Part shown: positions 13,890-21,104 of the stretch, in pieces
Position numbering within the stretch: the first letter of the stretch is position 1
Layout of the letters: each line of letters opens with the position of its first letter
IMG/VR virus record: IMGVR_UViG_3300032236_001747
Coordinates: 1-50,127 of that record
Reading direction: 5' to 3' (one strand)
From: a virus
DNA length: 50,127 nucleotides
Notes under the pieces: model-generated
Seen by the model: the letters and a program-made list of their open reading frames with translations, nothing else
Database searches by the model: none
What the model was told of the DNA's origin: nothing
Program-made: the position numbers and the translations under genes

Positions 13890-14376
13890 CAACTAACTCC
13901 TTTTCTCCATGACCTTTAACAGGCCAATAATAATTACAACGATCACAACAAACAAAACCGGCACCAATAGATGCTTCGTACTCATACTGAGGATACAACT
14001 CTGGGGCTTTATTGTAAAGACTTCTGCGATGAGTCGTTACAACGCTATGAAGAGTTACCCGATCAATAAACCAAGGAGGATTACTGTATCCGTCCTCACG
14101 ATCAAAGTAGTCCCGCAACTTTACAATCTCATTCCAGTTATTTTCGTACTTGTAGCCGCGACTTTGCATTTCTTTGGCAATACAGTACAGGTAGCCATAA
14201 AGAGCAAGTTCATGACCTTCAAACATTTTAGTAGCAGGGTGATTACGCCAACCCTTGGTTTGTCCTGCAAGCGCGGCAAGGATCTGACGACCCTCAAGCA
14301 ACTGCTTGACCAAACGCTTGTTGTCCAGCGCCTTGGCAGAATCCTCAAACGTGTACTCTGACATAAAAACTTGCAT
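13879..14376 (-). CDS. Pyrimidine-dimer glycosylase-like (MSMEG_6728-type) protein
   Basis: The start MQVFMSEYTFEDSAKALDNK, then RLVKQLLEGRQIL, GWRNHPATKMFEGHE and ALYGYL follow the actinobacterial MSMEG_6728 family related to T4 endonuclease V (DenV), which excises UV-induced pyrimidine dimers. The C-terminal part adds FVCCDRCNYYW, a possible zinc site. The role in repairing phage DNA after sunlight is inference. AGGAG-like sequence precedes the ATG. Confidence 0.75.
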   Translation of the reverse strand: MQVFMSEYTFEDSAKALDNKRLVKQLLEGRQILAALAGQTKGWRNHPATKMFEGHELALYGYLYCIAKEMQSRGYKYENNWNEIVKLRDYFDREDGYSNPPWFIDRVTLHSVVTTHRRSLYNKAPELYPQYEYEASIGAGFVCCDRCNYYWPVKGHGEKELVDEH

Positions 14377-14385
14377 GTGTTCTCC

Positions 14386-15693
14386 TTAGAACGAAAACGA
14401 TTCATGGTATATCTTATTATCCATAACACCAGCATTTAGCGCAAGGGTAATTACGTCATCCATAAAACTTTCTGTGCCGCACACATACACTTCTCTGAAA
14501 GATAAATCTGGTATGTACTGACGAATATAATGCGCCGTCATCGGATGCTTAGTACGATCACCAATAAGATAATACAATTTCCAATGATTTGTCAGAAACA
14601 AACTTTCTAAATCTTCATAAAGAATTATGTCATCGACACTAGAAACTCTGTAAATTAAAACAACATCTGCCCTTCTAGGAAGTTCTTCTAGCATAGCCAA
14701 GATTGGGGTAATACCAATACCTGCTGCAAACGCTGCAATATCATTAGTCTGACGCCTATGTGCTGTAAAAATACCATACGGACCTTCAGCAAAAATTCTA
14801 GTGCCGGGACGCAACCTTCTTGCTAGATCCCTGCTATGATCACCAAGTATTTTAACAGTAATTCTTAGGTCACCATTCTTTGGTGATCGGGAAAGCGAAT
14901 AAGGGTGTGCCTGCCACCACCATTTCCTTGTCAGAAAACGCCATTGGAAAAACTGTCCACCCCTAGCATCAATGTCTTCTAAATTAAGACCACTAATGTA
15001 AACGCTATACACATCTGCGGTTTCCTGAACAACTCTTTCAATTCTTAACTTATGACGCCTAGAAAAAATAAATGGTTGAATAATCCTATTCATAATGATA
15101 GTCAAGAAAACTCCCGCGTATAAAAATATCCAACAAGCCCTGAGAAAAGAATGCTTAATGAAAATATTCCCATTATCAAGTTGATGACCAAAAGCAAGAA
15201 CGACGGCTACATAGAATAAAAGATGAAACGCCCACCATACTTCATACCGCATCATGCTACGAATTTTACGATAACTCATTAAACCAAGAATCACCATCAT
15301 AGCAAACGCTACAATGGCTTCCGGCATCCACGGATAATCAGTAAAAAACATTTTAGTCTGTGACCAAAATGTTTGTTTAAACGGTTTAGCATATCCAAAA
15401 GTGGTGAAGATCACATGTGCAGCGATCAAGACCAAAGCATACGGAGCAATCTTACGATGCCACAAAATCATCTTGTCATGACCAACTTGACGTTCAAGGA
15501 AAGGCAATCGAGAAGAAAGCAGCAACATCATTAGACAAAGATAGGTACCAGTCATTGCAAAAATAGTACCCCAAGAAATCATACTTCTCAGGGATGCCTT
15601 TACAACAAAAAGGGAACTGCCAACAACAAGACCAAAACCTAAACCGGACATTCCAATAGCAAAACTTGCTATATCAATTCTTTTCTTCAACAT
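14386..15693 (-). CDS. Ferric-reductase-like membrane flavo-heme oxidoreductase
   Basis: The N-terminal half has about six membrane helices with two pairs of heme-ligand histidines: H79 and H93 (LWHRKIAPYALVLIAAHVIF), H157 and H170 (WWAFHLLFYVAVVLAFGHQL). The C-terminal half is an FAD/NAD(P)H reductase: HPYSLS (263-268, FAD), GPYGIF, AAGIGITP (323-330, NAD(P)) and CGTESFMDD (405-413). This is a complete ferric-reductase/NOX-like enzyme that moves electrons from cytoplasmic NAD(P)H to the outer face. It overlaps a small gene by 20 bases. In hosts the family partners with FMN_bind proteins, also present here at 9344. It is very unusual in a phage. Confidence 0.92.
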   Translation of the reverse strand: MLKKRIDIASFAIGMSGLGFGLVVGSSLFVVKASLRSMISWGTIFAMTGTYLCLMMLLLSSRLPFLERQVGHDKMILWHRKIAPYALVLIAAHVIFTTFGYAKPFKQTFWSQTKMFFTDYPWMPEAIVAFAMMVILGLMSYRKIRSMMRYEVWWAFHLLFYVAVVLAFGHQLDNGNIFIKHSFLRACWIFLYAGVFLTIIMNRIIQPFIFSRRHKLRIERVVQETADVYSVYISGLNLEDIDARGGQFFQWRFLTRKWWWQAHPYSLSRSPKNGDLRITVKILGDHSRDLARRLRPGTRIFAEGPYGIFTAHRRQTNDIAAFAAGIGITPILAMLEELPRRADVVLIYRVSSVDDIILYEDLESLFLTNHWKLYYLIGDRTKHPMTAHYIRQYIPDLSFREVYVCGTESFMDDVITLALNAGVMDNKIYHESFSF

Positions 15694-15841
15694 TATCTTC
15701 CGTTAATCCTTTATACTCTTCCAACGCTTCATATGCTACGCGAGCCAATTGACGCCAAGTAAAATTCTCTGTCTCATTTTCATCATAATTCTTCATGGCC
15801 TCAGCCATTTTTTGAATAGCAACAAATCTATCAAACATCAT
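15674..15841 (-). CDS. Small acidic protein (55 aa) preceding the reductase
   Basis: An excellent ribosome site (GGAGG, 6 bases before ATG 15841) supports this short frame, which encodes RFVAIQKMAEAMKNYDENE… ending EEYKGLTEDNVEEKN. It overlaps the reductase start by 20 bases, so the two may be co-translated. No family is recognised. Confidence 0.65.
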   Translation of the reverse strand: MMFDRFVAIQKMAEAMKNYDENETENFTWRQLARVAYEALEEYKGLTEDNVEEKN

Positions 15842-15995
15842 CGCGTTCCTCCATCAACTTAAGATACTCTAATAAAATAAAAGAAGTGTAAAGAATTGCT
15901 ATTTTTTTAGTATCAGTTCTTTCATTACCATGAATAAATTCAGAATGAAATTTGGTTGCTATAGAATCAATAATTTCATCAAAGTTTCTTTTCAC
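15831..15995 (-). CDS. Small protein (54 aa)
   Basis: The start is GTG 15995, overlapping the previous stop (GTGA). The protein runs KRNFDEIIDSIATKFHSEF… and ends LLEYLKLMEERDDV. Its end encodes the strong ribosome site used by the next gene. The role is unknown. Confidence 0.6.
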   Translation of the reverse strand: MKRNFDEIIDSIATKFHSEFIHGNERTDTKKIAILYTSFILLEYLKLMEERDDV

Positions 15996-16174
15996 TTAAT
16001 TCCACCGCGATACTTCTTTTTAAGTTTAGGTGCCACGCCTGCTTTAACAAGGGCCATATAAGCCTGACCATATTTCTGCTCAGCGCCCATACCAGCCTTA
16101 TTACCAGCACCCTTTTTCAATTCGTTTGATGCTGCAGTAAATGCTCGCTTTAGATCTTCAATATTGCCTGACAT
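15992..16174 (-). CDS. Small basic protein (60 aa)
   Basis: The sequence is MSGNIEDLKRAFTAASNELK… ending PKLKKKYRGGIK. A GGGAG-like site precedes the ATG. It is coupled to the next gene by GTGA. It may bind nucleic acid, but no domain is recognised. Confidence 0.65.
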   Translation of the reverse strand: MSGNIEDLKRAFTAASNELKKGAGNKAGMGAEQKYGQAYMALVKAGVAPKLKKKYRGGIK

Positions 16175-16176
16175 TA

Positions 16177-16356
16177 TTACTCCCTATCTAACGGTGTTGG
16201 TGCGGTAGCCTTTGTACCGCAAAACGCACATTCCATTTCTAAAAGATATGCAGATATCTCATAATCCTCAAAGGATACTATGAGTTTCCACATGTTAGAA
16301 CCACAAATACATTCATGGGTTATTATTCCAGAAAGATCAAAACCTGTTTCTTTCAT
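16177..16356 (-). CDS. Zinc-ribbon protein (59 aa)
   Basis: A short frame with HECICGSNMWKL, then FEDYEIS and MECAFCGTKATAPTPLD. Two Cys pairs and the APTPLD ending are a recurring small actinophage type. It starts five bases after the upstream stop. The function is unknown. Confidence 0.7.
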   Translation of the reverse strand: MKETGFDLSGIITHECICGSNMWKLIVSFEDYEISAYLLEMECAFCGTKATAPTPLDRE

Positions 16357-16360
16357 GGAA

Positions 16361-16903
16361 TTACTTACTTATTATTTCAAAAGGTCCAATTACTAATGGA
16401 CTAAAGGTGCTGGCTGCCTCTAATGCTTTCTCTACCTTATTCACCACAGCCACCTCTTTCGGCATCGCAAAAAATGCCCCCATCGCATAATTAGCGCCTG
16501 CGCCAATTGCTGCATAAGACAAAGTATCGCACTCAACATGGAAATCATTTTCTATATAAAAAATGTATCCATAAACTCCTACAAGAAGCGACCATGCATT
16601 TTTATCCTCTTCGTGTAGGGGAAATTCATGATCTTCAAAACATTGCTTGAGGGCAGGAACAAATTCTGTAACCATAAACTCCATAACAAAATCAAAATCT
16701 GGATTATTGGAAATTCGTGGTGGGTCAAAATTATATTTTAAAATTTGTCCTAGCCTAAAACTTTGACAGAATCCGATTAAAAAATCGCCATTCCTAAAAA
16801 CTTTAGGTTCTTTTTGAGGAAGAACGATAGAACCATCACTGGCAGCAGCATCGGAACCCATATAAACCTTACCCTTATGAGAATATGCCACTACACATGT
16901 CAT
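16361..16903 (-). CDS. Proteasome-like Ntn-hydrolase (HslV/20S beta type)
   Basis: The catalytic set of proteasome beta subunits is visible when numbered from the Thr after Met: T1 (T2), D17 (D18 in MGSDAAASD) and K33 (K34 in KEPKVF). The length of 180 residues and the conserved GAGANYAMGAF fit. No ATPase partner gene is seen nearby. It would be activated by removal of Met1. It might act on host or phage proteins; related genes occur in a few actinophages. The substrate is unknown. Confidence 0.8.
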   Translation of the reverse strand: MTCVVAYSHKGKVYMGSDAAASDGSIVLPQKEPKVFRNGDFLIGFCQSFRLGQILKYNFDPPRISNNPDFDFVMEFMVTEFVPALKQCFEDHEFPLHEEDKNAWSLLVGVYGYIFYIENDFHVECDTLSYAAIGAGANYAMGAFFAMPKEVAVVNKVEKALEAASTFSPLVIGPFEIISK

Positions 16904-17196
16904 CAGTTCGGACCTAATCCAATCGAATTCTTATAATTTACAATATTAACAATGTTCTCTACATCTTCAGGAGTGACATTATCTTTTGCGCTATCTAGAT
17001 TGTACAACAGAACACTTTTATTGAAAACAGAATTTTTCCAAGCCCAAAAAGAAAAAAGAAGAGCCAGCGGCGCAAAGGGGAACTCTTTGTGGAATATCAT
17101 ATAAAAAGATCCAAATATACAAAAAAGAACAATTAGAATTCCAAGGACCCTGCCGCTCCAAAAACCAAACTTATAACTCATATCATTCATCTTCAT
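16903..17196 (-). CDS. Small two-helix membrane protein (97 aa)
   Basis: The start is ambiguous among several nested ATGs; ATG 17196 is taken as the one inside the end of the upstream gene. Two hydrophobic segments (VLGILIVLFCIFGSFYMIF and APLALLFSFWAW) are followed by a soluble tail. Its gene abuts the proteasome-like gene. The role is unknown. Confidence 0.6.
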   Translation of the reverse strand: MKMNDMSYKFGFWSGRVLGILIVLFCIFGSFYMIFHKEFPFAPLALLFSFWAWKNSVFNKSVLLYNLDSAKDNVTPEDVENIVNIVNYKNSIGLGPN

Positions 17197-17503
17197 CACC
17201 AATAACCAATCCAAAATCTTTAAGGGCTTCTTTAGCCTCTTCAGAAATATTAAAAACGGCCTCTAAATTTTCATCATACTCTATTTCAACAAGACCTTTT
17301 TGGTATAAAGAAATTAAATTTTCTTCAATTTCTTCCATCCAAGTACCATAAAAATCTGGCATGAGTTCTTTCATTAACTGCATGTCAAACTTATAGATAA
17401 AATCACCGTCTTTGTCTATCCCATCTAATTCTGCAATGCCTTTATTAACTAATTCATCAATTATATTAGACGCATATTCCTGAAATTCTTCTTCCTTATC
17501 CAA
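17183..17503 (-). CDS. Acidic hypothetical protein (106 aa)
   Basis: The protein is highly acidic (ends GLVIGDEDE) and predicted helical, with alternating Glu-rich helices. It overlaps the glycosyltransferase gene by 8 bases. No family is recognised. Confidence 0.65.
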   Translation of the reverse strand: MDKEEEFQEYASNIIDELVNKGIAELDGIDKDGDFIYKFDMQLMKELMPDFYGTWMEEIEENLISLYQKGLVEIEYDENLEAVFNISEEAKEALKDFGLVIGDEDE

Positions 17504-18644
17504 TTTTAACTCTCGCCTTCGGATTAGCCTTTACGATTTTTTCAATTGTCTCTATCCACAAGTGTACTACATTTTCAACGTTATACTTAGTACTTACAAC
17601 TTCATAACCCCTATCGGCCTGCCTTTTTCTCTCATCTGGATCAATTAACTTTTCCATATTCTTAATCCAATCGCGGGGCTTCTTAGCAACACTACCAGCC
17701 CCATCAGCAGCCAACTTCTTATAATCTTCAGAAGCATAAGCAACAAAAGGGATACCGGACATAGCATATTCAAGACCCTTAAGATTACTCTTAGCCTCAT
17801 TAAAAGGAAGACTATTTAATGGAACAATTGCTATGTCCATTGGAAGCAAGATATTACCGTAGTATTGCGGTGAACAGCCGTTTGTGCCTTGAAGTCGTTC
17901 AGGATTAATATTAGCAATTTCAGCAAATTCATGTGGCTTTTCAGGATTAATTCCCGCATGATGGAATTTAAGGTCATATTTTTCTAGGAAAGGCCCAAGC
18001 CAACCGCGCAATTCTTCAATATCACCAGAACGCCAAACCATGATTCCAACCCAACCAACCACAGGCTTATTACGAGCAGCGTCATAGCGTTTAACAAACA
18101 TGCTTGGTTTTATAGAATTATAAACCTGATAACAATTATCATTAAACTTTGAATAAAAATCATTTAGAAACTTAGTACTAGTTATAAGACCGTTTACGTT
18201 CCTATATGTGCCAAGCATGTGGTTTCTATTCCACAAAGCATCCCTATCTGGGTGAGTAGTCTGAAAAGCAATATTCGTTGTTGGCAGGCCGTGGAACCAG
18301 TCATCAATATCAATAATAATGGTCTGACCTAAATCTTGTGCCCTTTTAATATAGTCATTGGCCTGATGCCACATCCACAATTTAAAAATAACAACATCTA
18401 GGTTTCCAATATAATTTGTAGGATTCTTAATTGGTCCCCGATAGCCCTCTCTTTGAAGAATTCTGTCATAAGTTGGAACGACAACAAAACCCTCTCCATC
18501 AACCCAACCAAATTCTCCAATGAAAACTTCAATACCCAACTTTTGCATTTCTGCTGCTGGGCCAAAAAATCTAATCCATGTACATCCTCCGGGGCTGGAA
18601 GTTTGATAATCGCCCCAGTCTGCACTTAACATTCCTATTTTCAT
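17496..18644 (-). CDS. GT4-like glycosyltransferase
   Basis: A GT-B fold is suggested by the N-terminal MKIGMLSADWGDYQTSSPGG, the central VVGWVGIMVWRSGD-type linker strand, and the C-terminal donor-site region SNLKGLEYAMSGIPFVAY with E and G residues, as in GT4 enzymes. It probably transfers a sugar to phage DNA, virion or host polysaccharide, but the acceptor cannot be told. AAAGG precedes the ATG. It stands apart from the main glycan cluster at 25-36 kb. Confidence 0.8.
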   Translation of the reverse strand: MKIGMLSADWGDYQTSSPGGCTWIRFFGPAAEMQKLGIEVFIGEFGWVDGEGFVVVPTYDRILQREGYRGPIKNPTNYIGNLDVVIFKLWMWHQANDYIKRAQDLGQTIIIDIDDWFHGLPTTNIAFQTTHPDRDALWNRNHMLGTYRNVNGLITSTKFLNDFYSKFNDNCYQVYNSIKPSMFVKRYDAARNKPVVGWVGIMVWRSGDIEELRGWLGPFLEKYDLKFHHAGINPEKPHEFAEIANINPERLQGTNGCSPQYYGNILLPMDIAIVPLNSLPFNEAKSNLKGLEYAMSGIPFVAYASEDYKKLAADGAGSVAKKPRDWIKNMEKLIDPDERKRQADRGYEVVSTKYNVENVVHLWIETIEKIVKANPKARVKIG

Positions 18645-18665
18645 AGGTAACCTTTCTTAGTTTGA

Positions 18666-18690
18666 GAGTGGGGGCTTTTCGCCCCCACTC
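18666..18690 (-). terminator. Hairpin between the transglycosylase and glycosyltransferase genes
   Basis: GAGTGGGGGC/GCCCCCACTC (18666-18675 with 18681-18690) forms a perfect 10-bp stem with a 5-base loop, but the T run is poor in the leftward direction. It is probably a terminator. Confidence 0.55.
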
Positions 18691-18693
18691 TAT

Positions 18694-19188
18694 TTAGAAG
18701 CAGTTATAACGGGCACCTGCTGGTCCCCAATTGCTTCTTCCCTTTCCATTATTCCAAATAATCCAAAACGCATGATCCTGATCTACCCGGCTCCAATGAT
18801 TAATTGGGATATTAGCCAGATAAGGTTTACCTAGCAAATGTGCTAGGATCGGCCTCCAAAACTTAATGAATTGGTATGCACCTGCACTGGAAGAAACGTG
18901 ACTGACAACATCATACTGCCCTTCGCTTTCCCTCTTAACAATGCAACGGCGAACCAATTCCCATTTTGGATAGTAATATTTACCTGTCCACGCTGATGGC
19001 CTCATTCCATTAATAGGGCCAAGTGGATGGATCATGCTTCTTGTTGGTGTGATTTTGACAGTTTTAACGACACTGCCAGCCGATACTACTACATTACTTG
19101 CATTACTACTCTGGGCCATTGGTACCTGTACGACAAGTGCCGCAAGAAGGGCAATGACGGGAGTAATAACTCGCATAAGTGGAGTCAT
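18694..19188 (-). CDS. Exported transglycosylase-like (Rpf/lysozyme-fold) protein
   Basis: A signal peptide (VIALLAALVVQVPMAQS) is followed by a spacer and a C-terminal domain with RCIVKRESEGQYDVV and SSSAGAYQF; E87 is the predicted catalytic acid. The pattern matches transglycosylase-like domains of actinobacterial Rpf proteins, which cut glycan strands. An exported wall enzyme could help release or entry. The start may be the internal ATG at 19176. Confidence 0.8.
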   Translation of the reverse strand: MTPLMRVITPVIALLAALVVQVPMAQSSNASNVVVSAGSVVKTVKITPTRSMIHPLGPINGMRPSAWTGKYYYPKWELVRRCIVKRESEGQYDVVSHVSSSAGAYQFIKFWRPILAHLLGKPYLANIPINHWSRVDQDHAFWIIWNNGKGRSNWGPAGARYNCF

Positions 19189-19228
19189 TCATCCAGAATA
19201 TCATCATATTCTTTTTAAGTCAATAGTT

Positions 19229-19678
19229 TTAAACTACTACGCTCTCAAGGGTTGCGCGTAATTGCCAGTTCCAAAACTGATGCTTATCAATTCTTTCTGC
19301 AATAAAATTAGCCAAGCCCTGCTCATCAGAAGCATTAGCAGAACGGAAAATTGCCTTGAGTTGATTGATAATTACCATATTTACAGAAGTTAATTCAATT
19401 AACATATCAACGGGGGAAAGGTTTGGGTTTTCTTTAACAGAAACTGTTTGTGAATTAGACCACGTTTTTAAACCAAATGGCGCATCATCACCAAGTTTAC
19501 GAATATTTTCTGAAATAGTATCAATAGAATCATACACATCTTCATAAATCTCAAGAAAGAATGCGTGCAACTGCTTAAATAACATGCCCTTAACGTTCCA
19601 ATGATAGCCATGAGCCTGTGCATACATGGCAACAACGTTTGCCTGTAAACTTTTTAAATCTTCTGTTAAATCTGACAT
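19229..19678 (-). CDS. Dps-like ferritin (DNA-protection/iron-storage family)
   Basis: The helix AHGYHWNVKG (H26) and the next helix with LHAFFLEIYEDVYDSIDTIS (H38, D53, then E57) match the Dps ferroxidase layout, in which ligands come from two subunits; the acid expected at position 42 is Leu, with Glu at 43. Dps oxidises and stores iron and shields DNA from peroxide. In a phage it could lock up iron or protect DNA. AAGGAT precedes the ATG, and there is an extended -10 promoter with a 5' hairpin leader at 19702-19751. Confidence 0.88.
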   Translation of the reverse strand: MSDLTEDLKSLQANVVAMYAQAHGYHWNVKGMLFKQLHAFFLEIYEDVYDSIDTISENIRKLGDDAPFGLKTWSNSQTVSVKENPNLSPVDMLIELTSVNMVIINQLKAIFRSANASDEQGLANFIAERIDKHQFWNWQLRATLESVVV

Positions 19679-19701
19679 ATTAAATCCTTAGATATTATTA
19701 T

Positions 19702-19751
19702 GGGGCGGGGGCTGCCCATGCAACTCCCGCCCCGGTAAATTTATTATATCA
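19702..19751 (-). promoter_or_regulatory. Extended -10 promoter and 5' leader hairpin of the Dps gene
   Basis: TGATATAAT (19751-19743), whose TGA is the endolysin stop codon, is followed about 9 bases later by a very stable GC hairpin (CCCGCCCC/GGGGCGGG, 19726-19733 with 19702-19709). If transcribed from this promoter, the hairpin lies at the 5' end of the Dps message and could stabilise it; it could also be a terminator for the endolysin, although it lacks a T run. Confidence 0.5.
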
Positions 19752-20681
19752 TGGAACTACAATAAATTTAGACTTTTCTCCTAGAGCAGTCAAAGACTTT
19801 ACTCCGGGAACTCCATCTGCATCTTTACCCTTATACCCAAGGTATTCTTGCCAACGAGTGTATGCCAACTTTGTATCTTTGTCAAAATAATTATTAATTG
19901 GTCCAGAATAACGATTTAGATCTTTAAGTGCTTGTTGCACAATTCCAACCTGCTTATTCTTTTTACCGGGCTGCACAGCCGCAACAGAAATTTCTACTGC
20001 TGCGGGTTTTGGCGCAGGAACCGGCGTTACAGGCTTAGCAACTGGAGCGGGAGTTGGAACAGGCTTAGGTGCTGGAACGGGAACCGGAGGTTTTGGAGCA
20101 GGCTTAAAAACATTAATAATCTTCTGAATAGTACTAATAGTACCATCAGACTTAATTCCTAAACGCTTCTGCACATTTTTGAAATCTGCAACAGTTGCAT
20201 TAGATCCATGACTGCCGGGGGACCAATTTTGAATAGCCTCTAGATGCATTTCATCACAAAATCCGGGCGTGGTGTCGGTGGCAACTTTCCAATCACCTCC
20301 CCATCCAAAAACTCTCTTTCCGCTAGTTGTTACATACTTATTTAATAAAGAATGCATGGCATTAATCTGAGCCTGTGTCATATGACGGCGATGATCGGCA
20401 AGAAGCACATCATAGCGCATGTCTGAGGCAACCGCCCCGGCGTGCTGAGAAAGACCTGCTCCTGTGCGTGCCTGACGGAATTCCCATCCGTCCAATGGAC
20501 CTTTATTCAGGTCAATAACTTTCTTGTGAACTTCTGCTAGGAATGCTGCAAAAACTGGAGCAACTTCCTTGCGTAATTGAACTTTCTTAACGGTGCCGGG
20601 TACCTTGATCCACACAAGATGATCTCTCTGTTCCTGTGCTGTTTCGATACCGGGCCATCCACCTAGTGTGGTACCTGTCAT
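19749..20681 (-). CDS. M15-type endolysin with C-terminal peptidoglycan-binding domain
   Basis: The zinc peptidase motifs are LSQHAGAVASDMRYD (H80, D87) and DEMHLEA (H146), plus FGWGGDW, as in M15 D-Ala-D-Ala/L-Ala-D-Glu peptidases. A Pro/Ala/Val linker (about 190-232) leads to a C-terminal helical domain (KNKQVGIVQQALKDLNRYSG … ADGVPGVKSLTALG) of the peptidoglycan-binding type 1 kind. There is no signal peptide, so release would need a holin; a holin-like gene lies at 47701. GGAGT precedes the ATG. Confidence 0.9.
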   Translation of the reverse strand: MTGTTLGGWPGIETAQEQRDHLVWIKVPGTVKKVQLRKEVAPVFAAFLAEVHKKVIDLNKGPLDGWEFRQARTGAGLSQHAGAVASDMRYDVLLADHRRHMTQAQINAMHSLLNKYVTTSGKRVFGWGGDWKVATDTTPGFCDEMHLEAIQNWSPGSHGSNATVADFKNVQKRLGIKSDGTISTIQKIINVFKPAPKPPVPVPAPKPVPTPAPVAKPVTPVPAPKPAAVEISVAAVQPGKKNKQVGIVQQALKDLNRYSGPINNYFDKDTKLAYTRWQEYLGYKGKDADGVPGVKSLTALGEKSKFIVVP

Positions 20682-20690
20682 TTCTAACTC

Positions 20691-21104
20691 CTAATGAGGA
20701 TTGGTTCCGGCGCTACGATTTCCGTATCCGGTACTTTCTTTTCCATCTTTCTGCGGAGGCGTATTATAAGTAGATGCCCAACCAGTATCTTGATTTTGTG
20801 ATCCTGTGTCTGGCCCCATAACGCCCTTTTGCGAAGGGAAAAATACTCCATCCCAAAAAGAGGATTGATCATAAGATTTTTGTGCATACTCTTCAGGTGA
20901 TTTAGTAGTTCTCACTTCATCTCCAAGTATATCAGTTGTTGTAGATGTTAGTTGATTCATGTGAACTATAGCATCAGACTCTGTTTTGTGACAACCTACA
21001 ACTTGACCAGTGCCGTCTTTTAGAACTGCCCATCCACCCTGACAATCGCCTACGTTGTATTCTACACGAAAAGGTTGTGCTGTACTTCCACCATAAAGAT
21101 TCAT
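20691..21104 (-). CDS. DUF2188-like hypothetical protein (137 aa)
   Basis: The start is ATG 21104, overlapping the upstream stop as TAATG. The N-terminal GGWAVLKDGTGQVVGCHKTE…A-HMNQL resembles the small DUF2188 fold. The C-terminal half is low complexity (Gly, Ser, Thr, Gln). Its place next to a tail-type gene and the endolysin suggests a late or virion role. Confidence 0.6.
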   Translation of the reverse strand: MNLYGGSTAQPFRVEYNVGDCQGGWAVLKDGTGQVVGCHKTESDAIVHMNQLTSTTTDILGDEVRTTKSPEEYAQKSYDQSSFWDGVFFPSQKGVMGPDTGSQNQDTGWASTYNTPPQKDGKESTGYGNRSAGTNPH

